A DNA stretch of 12,344 nucleotides from Saprospiraceae bacterium (GCA_025455635.1 JALOMF010000056.1:1-12344), one strand, 5' to 3'. Shown: positions 6,677 through 12,079, counted from the stretch's first letter. Numbers and translations: made by a program. Notes: generated by a model from the sequence alone, not told the origin.

Positions 6677-6743
6677 AATGTTCATGGGATTATAATTTGT
6701 TGGTAGTAAGCCCCCTCGAACAACTGAGGGGGTTACTCTTTTT
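6677..6743 (+). ncRNA. Candidate short RNA unit 2: conserved block plus terminator
   Basis: The block 6677-6701 is identical over 25 bases to unit 1, and the two diverge on both sides. The terminator hairpin starts 5 bases after the block. Its sequence is unrelated to that of unit 1 but sits at the same distance. The block again reads ATG GGA TTA TAA. Confidence 0.4.
6706..6743 (+). terminator. Intrinsic terminator of unit 2
   Basis: CCCCCTC (6711-6717) pairs with GAGGGGG (6726-6732), and GTAA/TTAC (6706-6709 and 6733-6736) extends the stem across one bulged G. CTCTTTTT-like sequence follows, ending in five T (6739-6743). It is directed to the plus strand. Confidence 0.88.
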
Positions 6744-6783
6744 CCTTCAAAATTGTACCCAGACTAAAGATAAGCATCAGCCT

Positions 6784-6814
6784 AAAAAAAAAGGCCGACT
6801 AAAAGTAGCCGGCC
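6784..6814 (-). terminator. Intrinsic terminator of the minus-strand small RNA
   Basis: On the minus strand GGCCGGCTA and TAGTCGGCC form a stem of 8 pairs with one mismatch around the 4-base loop CTTT. Nine T follow directly (6792 down to 6784). Confidence 0.88.
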
Positions 6815-6826
6815 GAAATTAAGTTC

Positions 6827-6838
6827 GTTCATGGGATA
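6827..6838 (+). repeat. Third copy of the GTTCATGGGAT block (no plus-strand terminator)
   Basis: GTTCATGGGATA matches the first 11 bases of the block in the other three copies and then diverges. It reads ATG GGA TAC TAA. Unlike the others it has no terminator after it on the plus strand; it lies inside the minus-strand small RNA. Confidence 0.7.
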
Positions 6839-6911
6839 CTAACTCTAATGCAGAATTCGAAAAAAATAGGATAAAAAATCTTTCTTCTCTTTCAAAAAAT
6901 TTAGGCTGATG

Positions 6912-6943
6912 CAAAATTACCTCAAGAATTCTGAAAGCACAAA
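6912..6943 (-). promoter_or_regulatory. Consensus promoter of the minus-strand small RNA
   Basis: On the minus strand TTTG (6940-6943) is followed after exactly 20 bases by TAATTTTG (6912-6919), a full match to the Bacteroidetes housekeeping promoter TTTG-N19-21-TAnnTTTG. No gene starts downstream on this strand before the terminator at 6784. Confidence 0.7.
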
Positions 6944-6982
6944 TTTTAGCTTCAATTCTTGAAAAAGTTATCGTTTTTGGAT

Positions 6983-7036
6983 ATGTTCATGGGATTATTC
7001 TTTAAAAGTCGTGTCAAAGGACACGACTTTTTTTTT
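6983..7036 (+). ncRNA. Candidate short RNA unit 4: conserved block plus terminator
   Basis: ATGTTCATGGGATTAT (6983-6998) matches units 1 and 2 over 16 bases. A perfect terminator hairpin starts 5 bases later, the same layout with a third unrelated stem sequence. Here the frame after ATG GGA TTA stays open through the hairpin. It lies 68 bases before the promoter of the glucosaminidase-like gene, so it is more likely its own unit than that gene's leader. Confidence 0.4.
7004..7036 (+). terminator. Intrinsic terminator of unit 4
   Basis: AAAAGTCGTGTC (7004-7015) and GACACGACTTTT (7020-7031) form a perfect 12-bp stem with loop AAAG. The T-run continues to 7036, giving nine T in all. Confidence 0.92.
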
Positions 7037-7103
7037 GCCCAAAACTCACCTGTGCCCCTGCCAAAACCGAGGCGGCACCATCCAAAAAAACTAAATAAAA
7101 CAA

Positions 7104-7136
7104 TTTGTTTTTATTACACAATTTGTTTTATATTTG
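7104..7136 (+). promoter_or_regulatory. Promoter of the glucosaminidase-domain gene
   Basis: TTTG (7104-7107) and TATATTTG (7129-7136) are separated by 21 bases and match the Bacteroidetes consensus completely. The predicted start site near 7143 lies after the upstream in-frame start at 7105, which supports the ATG at 7165 as the real start codon. Confidence 0.75.
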
Positions 7137-7164
7137 TGGCTCATCGTTACCAAAGACATGTGCC

Positions 7165-7878
7165 ATGAAAAATGTAGATTTCATCCAAACTGTTGTCCAC
7201 TTCCTTAAAAACAACTGGTTCAAACTTTCCATCACCGGGCTGATGCTGCTTGCTTGGTTCAGAAAAGACCTTAGCCTGCAGGTTCGGATGGATGGCCCCA
7301 GCTACCAGTACGAGAAAAACACGGCCAAGCCGAAAGAAAAGATGACGGATGCTGCTCCCTTGGCCACGGGCTTGTCTCCCAACACAGGCCGCATGGAGGC
7401 ACCAGCCATTGGCCTACCATCGTTTAGTAGTGGGGCCGGCAAACTTGAACTTTCCAAGATTGACGAAGCTGCGCAGCACGCCTACCTCACCCGGTTTGCC
7501 AAAGTTGCCAAAGAAGAACAGAAAAAATACGGGATACCCGCAAGCATCATCCTCGCCGTGTCATTGTACCAGAGCGGCGCCGGTCAACGGGACATTGCCC
7601 AAGATGTCAACAATTACTTCGCCATGCCCTGCAACTCGGACTGGAACGGAGCCTGCCGGGAGTTTCAGGGCCAGGTTTACCGCAAATACAGTTCGGCGTG
7701 GGCCAGTTTCAGGGATTTCAGCTTGTTTGCCAAAGAAAATTTCAAACGCCTCAAAGGGGCCGACTACCAAGCTTGGGCGCTGGCACTCGAAGCAGATGGC
7801 TTTGCGGAAACCGATAATTTTGCAAAGGAAATCACCGACCTCATCGTTGCATTTAGGCTGGATGCTATTGATGAGTGA
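7165..7878 (+). CDS. Membrane-anchored glucosaminidase-domain (GH73-like) protein lacking the catalytic Glu
   Basis: 237 residues from the ATG at 7165; the longer frame would start inside the promoter. Residues about 16-31 (NNWFKLSITGLMLLAWF) are a single membrane helix with a Lys/Arg-rich flank, followed by a low-complexity linker to about residue 95. Residues about 106-232 match the glucosaminidase domain: YLTRFAKVAKEEQKKYGIPASIILA, SGAG, NNYFAMPC, then RKYSSAWASFRDFSLFAKE and YQAWALALEADGFA with a C-terminal helix. Active members cleave peptidoglycan glycan chains and use the Glu of the ESGxG motif. Here the motif is YQSGAG with Gln136 (codon CAG), so hydrolysis is doubtful and a binding or scaffolding role is possible. 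Cys156 and Cys164 could form a disulfide. It converges on the minus-strand membrane protein gene 70 bases downstream, with no clear terminator between. Confidence 0.85.
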   Translation: MKNVDFIQTVVHFLKNNWFKLSITGLMLLAWFRKDLSLQVRMDGPSYQYEKNTAKPKEKMTDAAPLATGLSPNTGRMEAPAIGLPSFSSGAGKLELSKIDEAAQHAYLTRFAKVAKEEQKKYGIPASIILAVSLYQSGAGQRDIAQDVNNYFAMPCNSDWNGACREFQGQVYRKYSSAWASFRDFSLFAKENFKRLKGADYQAWALALEADGFAETDNFAKEITDLIVAFRLDAIDE

Positions 7879-7948
7879 AAACGAAGCAACTGTGCGCCTA
7901 CCCAGCGGTTTTTCGAACGAAGTGCTGATGCCCCAACCTGTTCTTGGC

Positions 7949-8692
7949 TCACTTTTTCTTGATGACCACGTCGAGCATCATGATTTTTTGCCAAATCTTG
8001 CTTGACAGTTCATGCGATAGGTTCTCTACTTCGTCAACGGTTTTCTGCACCTCCGAGTCTTGAAAGGATTGTACGTGCAGGGCAGCCAGTTTGGAGTTGA
8101 TGGCCAACAACTCGGAGCAATAATCAAGGTAGCGGGTAAGCTGATTCGGCGACATGGTGCGCTCTGGGGAAGAGGCCGTTTTCTTGAAATCTGCCAGTAG
8201 CGAAGCAGGGTCTTTGGTGAGCTGGTGCATGTCCACCACGTGGGCGATGGAACGCAGCCGGTGCAAAGAGCTGAGGGCTGCCTTGCGTTTAATGCGGTTT
8301 TCAACGGTCGCCAAAAAAAGGATGGCCAAGCCCAAGAAAATCAGCTCGTTGATGGCGCTTTCGGCACCTTGCAGTATCTCCATCAGCCCACTCTCCCCAG
8401 CTGGGATGTAGCGCACGGTGAGTACGCAGACCCACGCTGTCAGGCCAACCAACAGTCCAATCGCTACGAAAGTAACAATCCTGATAGGCCAAATCGGCCT
8501 AGGCAACTGCTCCGCCAACAACACGATTTCAGCCGCCACTTCGCCCATCTCGGCAGCCACCCTGCCCAAGCCTGAGCCGGGGAACCGCTCGTCAATCCGC
8601 ATGCGCAGCTTGTCCAAGGTGCTGATAATGGAGACGGGGTTCAGTTCGCTGAACTTGCGCTTTCGGAATTTGCTGTTGAAGAACAATTGCAC
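7949..8692 (-). CDS. Unrecognised two-helix membrane protein
   Basis: 247 residues if translation starts at the GTG at 8692 (MQLFFNSKFRKRKFSELNPV). The frame remains open to 8749, but a consensus -7 box lies in that stretch, so upstream starts would be untranscribed. Layout: a basic N-terminus; STLDKLRMRIDERFPGSGLG; a first membrane helix near residues 68-93 (IWPIRIVTFVAIGLLVGLTAWVCVL segment); a short extracytoplasmic or loop stretch; a second helix near 113-130 (INELIFLGLAILFLATV); then a soluble, mainly helical C-terminal half with KDPASLLADF, YLDYCSELLAINSKLAALH and a final coiled-coil-like region ending KKK. I recall similar hypothetical proteins in Bacteroidota but know no function. It is the last gene of the minus-strand cluster, 103 bases after the nucleotidyltransferase, with its own probable promoter. 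Confidence 0.75.
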   Translation of the reverse strand: MQLFFNSKFRKRKFSELNPVSIISTLDKLRMRIDERFPGSGLGRVAAEMGEVAAEIVLLAEQLPRPIWPIRIVTFVAIGLLVGLTAWVCVLTVRYIPAGESGLMEILQGAESAINELIFLGLAILFLATVENRIKRKAALSSLHRLRSIAHVVDMHQLTKDPASLLADFKKTASSPERTMSPNQLTRYLDYCSELLAINSKLAALHVQSFQDSEVQKTVDEVENLSHELSSKIWQKIMMLDVVIKKK

Positions 8693-8715
8693 GGATTTAT
8701 GGGTGGTTTGATTGG

Positions 8716-8750
8716 CAAAAATAGGAAGCGGTGCCATTTGGCGCACCAAA
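8716..8750 (-). promoter_or_regulatory. Probable promoter of the two-helix membrane protein gene
   Basis: TATTTTTG (8716-8723) on the minus strand matches TAnnTTTG. TTTG (8747-8750) lies 23 bases upstream, slightly more than usual. The predicted start site near 8709 supports the GTG start at 8692. Confidence 0.45.
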
Positions 8751-8794
8751 AATCAAGTCAAATAGGGCTGTTCCGAATTTTTACCGAGGCCGTT

Positions 8795-9535
8795 TCAAAA
8801 AAAACTCGCAGCCTCCACCAACGACTCCGGCTTGCCCACATCCAACCACCTGTCTGCGCTGTGGTCAAAACCAAGGATTTTCCCGGTCGAAGCAGCATCC
8901 AAATAAACATCAATGATGGAAAAAGCCGTTTCCTCCGCAGGCATCCACTCGAAAATGGCTGGGCTGATGGCGTGGATGCCGCTGAACGCAAAAGGATTGA
9001 GGGACTGTAGGACTGAAGGATTGAATTCGGACTGGCTGCCCACCAATTTCACCTCCCCGGTTTTGGCATTTTGCCAGCCGCAGAGCCGCATTTTTTCATC
9101 GAATAAAAAATAGCGGGACGTGGTTCGGCTGCGCACAGCGAGGGTGGCAAGCGCCCCGCTTCCGCAGTGTTGTTGGTAAAAATGGGCGAGGTCCATGTCC
9201 GTCAGGATGTCGGCGTTGCAGACGAGGAAGGGCTGGCCATCGTCAAAGAACCAAGTTGCTTTCTTCAGGCCGCCGCCCGTGTCGAGCAGTTGCGCACGCT
9301 CGTCGGAGATGGCGATGCGGATGCCGAACTGCCCATTTTTTTCCAAAAAACCAATGATTTGCTCCGCAAAATGGTGGACGTTCACGATGATTTCACGGCA
9401 GCCCGCAGCGATGAGCCGCCGGATGGCGATTTCGAGCAGGGTGACGCCGTTCACTTCCACGAGCGCCTTGGGGCGGTCGTTGGTGAGGGGACGCAGGCGG
9501 GTGCCGAGGCCGGCAGCGAAGATGAGGGCTTTCAT
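8795..9535 (-). CDS. Sugar-1-phosphate nucleotidyltransferase, MurU-like
   Basis: 246 residues from the ATG at 9535. The frame continues upstream, but those codons are only a translated short repeat (SNFPICNFPISQFP). The N-terminus carries the nucleotidyltransferase signature IFAAGLGTRLRPLTNDRPKAL (residues 5-25), with GxGTR for the triphosphate and Lys24. Asp109 in VCNADIL and Asp232 in LDVGKPESL are the expected metal ligands. TGGGLKKA (86-93) binds the nucleotide in the family. The enzyme transfers a nucleotide from an NTP to a sugar-1-phosphate. Size and motifs are closest to MurU, the N-acetylmuramate-1-phosphate uridylyltransferase of cell-wall recycling, but its kinase partner AmgK is not seen here, so the substrate stays open. 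Residues 171-182 come from an in-frame 8-bp repeat. It lies 57 bases after the hydrolase gene and is probably co-transcribed with it. Confidence 0.88.
   Translation of the reverse strand: MKALIFAAGLGTRLRPLTNDRPKALVEVNGVTLLEIAIRRLIAAGCREIIVNVHHFAEQIIGFLEKNGQFGIRIAISDERAQLLDTGGGLKKATWFFDDGQPFLVCNADILTDMDLAHFYQQHCGSGALATLAVRSRTTSRYFLFDEKMRLCGWQNAKTGEVKLVGSQSEFNPSVLQSLNPFAFSGIHAISPAIFEWMPAEETAFSIIDVYLDAASTGKILGFDHSADRWLDVGKPESLVEAASFF
8993..9024. repeat. Four tandem 8-bp units inside a coding region
   Basis: Four consecutive octamers AGGATTGA, GGGACTGT, AGGACTGA and AGGATTGA lie within the nucleotidyltransferase gene. They are in frame and encode the loop FNPSVLQSLNPF (residues 171-182), which precedes the conserved FSGIHAISP segment. 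The style matches the TTG-core repeats at gene borders in this window. Confidence 0.75.
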
Positions 9536-9536
9536 T

Positions 9537-9603
9537 GGAAATTGGGAAATTGGAAAATTGCAAATTGGGAAATTGGATGCCGTACAATTTCTCAATTTCT
9601 AAT
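9537..9603. repeat. Short GAAATTG-type repeats forming a gene-border hairpin
   Basis: Five degenerate copies of GGAAATTG-like units (9537-9576) face three inverted CAATTTC-like units (9585-9603). 9562-9575 and 9585-9598 form a 14-bp stem with one G-T pair and a 9-base loop. The element fills the spacer between the hydrolase stop (9592) and the nucleotidyltransferase start (9535), and supplies the last codons and stop of the hydrolase. Confidence 0.8.
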
Positions 9604-10404
9604 TTCCGCCAAAAACTCCCGGAACGCCTTGGCCGTCTCCCGGCTGGCCGAGAACATGCCCATGTGGCCCACCGTGGGGAATACGTGAACAATGCCCCGG
9701 CTGGGCAGGTGCGTCATGGCCATGCTCACATCGAGCGGCACGGCAGTGTCGTGCTGCCCGATGAGCATGAGCACTGGGCAGTCGAGGTTGCGGAGCACAT
9801 CGGCCCGGTCTTGGCGGTTGCGCATGGAGTCAAGTGCGGAGATGATAGCTTCCGGCGTGAAGTGTATTGCATTGTGTATCAAGCGGTTAACCTCCATCTG
9901 GTAGCCCTTTGAAAAATCGTAGATGAAGAGCTGGGGGATGGTTTGCCGCACGTAGATGACGTGGCCATTGGTCTTGATGAACTCGATGGCCTTGAGTCGG
10001 CCCGCTTTTTTCTCCTCGGAGTCTTCAAAGGGGTGGGAGTGGAAGAGGCATAGCCCCGCCAGTTTTTGCCCCCATTTTTCGGCATAAGCCAAGGCCACGT
10101 AGCCCCCCATTGAGTGCCCCGTGAGTATGAACCGGTCGAGGGCGAGGTGCTCAATGACCGTAGCGACCGATTCGGCCATGCCAGCCATGGTCAGGTTGTC
10201 GGTCAGTTCTGAATTTCCAAAACCGGGCAGGTCAATGCAGATGAAGCGGCGGGAAGGAAGCAATGGGAGCCACTCGTCCCAGAGTCGGCTATCTTCGAGG
10301 AAGCCGTGCAAGAGCACGACGGGAAGTTCGTCTGCCTCCTTGTTTTTGCTGGGGTTATGGTCATAGAATGCTATCAGTTTTCCCTGAAATGTTACTTGTT
10401 CCAT
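9592..10404 (-). CDS. Alpha/beta-fold hydrolase
   Basis: 270 residues, no signal peptide, so cytoplasmic. The canonical alpha/beta-hydrolase order is present: VVLLHGFLEDSRLW with the oxyanion-hole HGF (33-35), ICIDLPGFGNS, the nucleophile elbow GHSMGG with Ser98, MLIGQHDTAVP with Asp219, and VGHMGMF with His247, completing a Ser-Asp-His triad. A helical lid region (about 120-190) separates the two halves. The layout resembles BioH-type carboxylesterases and other small-ester hydrolases, but the substrate cannot be inferred. It is the first gene of the minus-strand cluster and is divergent from the RsbU-type phosphatase gene. A possible promoter lies at 10551-10585, which would give a leader of about 140 bases. 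Its last codons (EIRN and stop) are formed by the short-repeat element at 9537-9603. Confidence 0.9.
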   Translation of the reverse strand: MEQVTFQGKLIAFYDHNPSKNKEADELPVVLLHGFLEDSRLWDEWLPLLPSRRFICIDLPGFGNSELTDNLTMAGMAESVATVIEHLALDRFILTGHSMGGYVALAYAEKWGQKLAGLCLFHSHPFEDSEEKKAGRLKAIEFIKTNGHVIYVRQTIPQLFIYDFSKGYQMEVNRLIHNAIHFTPEAIISALDSMRNRQDRADVLRNLDCPVLMLIGQHDTAVPLDVSMAMTHLPSRGIVHVFPTVGHMGMFSASRETAKAFREFLAEIRN

Positions 10405-10550
10405 TCTTTGTAATGAAATGGTGCCTCGAAGGTATTTTTTGTCAAAAAAAATTGATTACCAATGTTTTATAAAAAAAACTGACCGATAGTAAGCACCTAT
10501 TTTAGCCCAAAGCCCCTGCCTTTTGAGGGACGCCGGTTCTATTTTTTTTG

Positions 10551-10585
10551 CAAAAATACTTTTCTTGTACCGTTTACGGGTCAAT
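10551..10585 (-). promoter_or_regulatory. Possible promoter of the hydrolase-transferase cluster
   Basis: TATTTTTG (10551-10558) on the minus strand is a full -7 match. ATTG (10582-10585) lies 23 bases upstream as an imperfect -33 box. It overlaps the plus-strand promoter candidate at 10564-10596, so the two divergent promoters could compete. Confidence 0.35.
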
Positions 10586-10596
10586 TTCTAATTTTA
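10564..10596 (+). promoter_or_regulatory. Possible promoter of the RsbU-type phosphatase gene
   Basis: CTTG (10564-10567) and TAATTTTA (10589-10596) are spaced 21 bases apart, and each box has one mismatch to consensus. The predicted start site near 10603 lies before the ATG at 10641 and after the in-frame start at 10548, favouring the shorter protein. Confidence 0.4.
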
Positions 10597-10640
10597 CCCA
10601 TCCTTTTTTGAAAACTGCACCTCCGGAAAAAAACTTACTG

Positions 10641-11885
10641 ATGACTTCTCTTGGCAATGTAAAGCAAAAATTGAACACCATCGGGCAATTGGAGCGGGAC
10701 CTGAACTTGAAGCAGTTGCAGGTCAACCGGCTGCTCAACATCACGCAGGCCATCAACAACAACGTGAAGATGAGCGGCCTGTTCGAGATGTACACTTCCT
10801 TCCTGAGTTGGGAAATGGGGGTGAAAAAAATGGCGCTTTACTACCGCAAGGACAAGAAATGGGTCTGCTCCGCCCATATCGGCTTCGAGCAGGGCGAGCT
10901 GAAGACCGACGTCTCCGAGCAACTCAGCCGCTACACCCGCCTGCACACCCTCGCCGATAGCGACGACCCGTTTTTCCGCCAGTTCGACGTGGTGATTCCC
11001 GTGAAGCACAAGGACGTTCACCTCGCATACGTCTTCATCGGCGGTTTCGGCGAGGAGGAGGACATGTACAACAAGGTGCAGTTCATCACCACCATCACCA
11101 ATATCATCACCGTCGCCATCGAAAACAAGCGGCTCTTCAAGAACAAAATCGAAGAGGAACGCTTGCGCAAAGAGATGGAACTGGCCAGCGAGATGCAGCA
11201 GTTGCTCATCCCCAAGTCGCTGCCCACCCGCAAGGAATACGAGCTTTCGAGCATCTACCGCCCGCACCTCAACGTCGGGGGCGACTATTTCGATTTTGTG
11301 GAACACGGTGATGGGAAAATCACTTTCTGCATCGCCGACATAGCTGGAAAGGGGGTGGCCGCCGCATTGCTGATGTCCAATTTTCAGGCGAGCTTCCACA
11401 ACCTGCTGGCCCGCCACGACAACCTCAAATCCTTCGTGGAAGACCTGAACCTTTCAGTGCTGCGCATCACGAAAGGCGAGCGGTTCCTGACTTTTTTCGT
11501 GGCGCAATTCGACCTGAACACCAGGCTGCTGACCTACGTGAACGCTGGGCACAACCCGCCCATCTTGGCCATGAACGAAAAGATTCACTACCTCGACAAG
11601 GGGACTACGGTGCTGGGGGCTTTTGACGAGTTGCCCTTCATCGAGCAGGGCACCGAGCGGGTGGACGCAGAAGCGCTCATCCTGCTCTTCACCGATGGGT
11701 TGACGGAGCTGCAAAACGAGGCGGGTGAATTTGTGGACGAAGATTTCGGGCAGCGCTTCGTACTAGCGAACTACCACCTTTCTGCCACGGAATTCAACCA
11801 AAAAGTGATGGATGCGCTGGACTTGTTCAAGGGACGGGCAGGTTTTCAGGACGATTTCACGGTGCTGACCTGCAAGGTTTTTTGA
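10641..11885 (+). CDS. GAF-like plus SpoIIE/RsbU-type serine/threonine phosphatase
   Basis: 414 residues from the ATG at 10641. The upstream extension of the frame (31 residues) crosses the likely promoter and is not conserved in style. Residues 1-45 form a helical lead-in. Residues about 45-165 look like a GAF-type sensor domain (LFEMYTSFLSWEMGVKKMALYY, then VVIPVKHKDVHLAYVFIGG). A coiled linker IEEERLRKEMELASEMQQLL (170-189) joins it to a PP2C-like SpoIIE domain (190-414): VGGDYFDF with Asp215, IADIAGKGVAAALLMS with Asp233, NAGHNPP, FTDGLTE with Asp352, and FQDDFTVL with Asp404/405. The metal-binding aspartates are intact, so it should be active. Such enzymes dephosphorylate anti-sigma-factor antagonists in partner-switching systems; no antagonist or anti-sigma kinase gene is visible here. 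The GAF ligand is unknown. The stop codon touches the hairpin at 11885-11961. Confidence 0.92.
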   Translation: MTSLGNVKQKLNTIGQLERDLNLKQLQVNRLLNITQAINNNVKMSGLFEMYTSFLSWEMGVKKMALYYRKDKKWVCSAHIGFEQGELKTDVSEQLSRYTRLHTLADSDDPFFRQFDVVIPVKHKDVHLAYVFIGGFGEEEDMYNKVQFITTITNIITVAIENKRLFKNKIEEERLRKEMELASEMQQLLIPKSLPTRKEYELSSIYRPHLNVGGDYFDFVEHGDGKITFCIADIAGKGVAAALLMSNFQASFHNLLARHDNLKSFVEDLNLSVLRITKGERFLTFFVAQFDLNTRLLTYVNAGHNPPILAMNEKIHYLDKGTTVLGAFDELPFIEQGTERVDAEALILLFTDGLTELQNEAGEFVDEDFGQRFVLANYHLSATEFNQKVMDALDLFKGRAGFQDDFTVLTCKVF

Positions 11886-11961
11886 TGGCTTGATTGTCGA
11901 GATTGTTTGATTGTTATTCGTGATGCCCTCAACAATCGAGCAATCTCGACAGTCAAGCCAT
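11885..11961. repeat. 30-bp inverted repeat of GATTGTT-type units after the phosphatase gene
   Basis: 11886-11915 and 11931-11960 pair over 30 positions around a 15-base loop. The three departures from perfect complementarity are all T opposite G, that is, G-U pairs in a plus-strand transcript, so the RNA stem is continuous. The arms consist of degenerate 8-bp GATTGTT-like units. It begins at the last base of the phosphatase stop codon. It probably serves as a terminator or 3'-end stabiliser; TTTTTC follows 13 bases after the stem. Confidence 0.85.
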
Positions 11962-12011
11962 TCAGCAATCGCTTTTTCATCCATTAATAAACCCTCCGCA
12001 TCGAATAGTTG

Positions 12012-12040
12012 GGGGCAGATACCGAACCAAAGGGGCAGAT
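12012..12040. repeat. Two 9-bp direct repeats 20 bases apart before the TM2 gene
   Basis: GGGGCAGAT occurs at 12012-12020 and 12032-12040, exactly 20 bases apart (about two helical turns), 40-68 bases before the TM2 start codon. It could be an operator pair in the promoter region. A convincing -7 box is not visible. Confidence 0.4.
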
Positions 12041-12079
12041 TTGCGTTCACTTCGCACCTAATTACTTGAATACGATTAG

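Larger units (their letters stand above)
6784..6906 (-). ncRNA. Candidate small RNA of about 120 nt, antisense to the repeated block
   Basis: A near-perfect Bacteroidetes promoter (6912-6943) predicts a minus-strand start near 6906, and a strong terminator ends the transcript at about 6784. The transcript contains no plausible protein frame. It reads through the third copy of the block (6827-6838) in reverse and so carries ATCCCATGAAC, the exact complement of GTTCATGGGAT in units 1, 2 and 4. A regulatory RNA that pairs with those units is the natural hypothesis. I do not recognise it as 6S, SRP RNA, tmRNA or RNase P RNA. Confidence 0.55.
6774..6912. repeat. 13-bp perfect inverted repeats bracketing the small RNA
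   Basis: GCATCAGCCTAAA (6774-6786) and TTTAGGCTGATGC (6900-6912) are exact complements about 113 bases apart. They enclose the predicted minus-strand RNA and lie right at its start site and just past its terminator. They could be long-range pairing ends of the RNA or terminal repeats of a tiny insertion. No target duplication is evident. Confidence 0.7.

Noticed and set aside
6555..6701. Idea that the repeated blocks are dif/Xer or integron attC recombination sites
   Set aside because: There is no clear pair of Xer arms around a 6-base centre, no attC core or folded arms, no recombinase gene, and no cassette genes between the copies.
5577..7036. Idea that the repeated blocks are promoters read by the adjacent ECF sigma factor
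   Set aside because: There is no ECF-like -35 AAC motif with a -10 at fixed spacing, and transcripts starting there would run straight into terminators. The sigma gene itself has no such block upstream.
6959..7168. Plus-strand frame covering unit 4 and the glucosaminidase promoter
   Set aside because: It would have to be translated through a perfect terminator with nine T and through the promoter of the next gene, and the product looks random. Only its ATG-GGA start within the block is of interest.
9167..9688. Plus-strand frame antisense to the nucleotidyltransferase and hydrolase
   Set aside because: It crosses the repeat spacer and two supported genes, and the translation has no family features.
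10635..11417. Long minus-strand frame antisense to the phosphatase
   Set aside because: It is a mirror of a well-supported gene with intact catalytic motifs. Long antisense frames are expected in genes of this codon usage.
11763..12050. Minus-strand open frame of 95 codons antisense to the phosphatase gene end
   Set aside because: About half of it is the translated 30-bp inverted repeat and the rest is antisense to conserved phosphatase codons.
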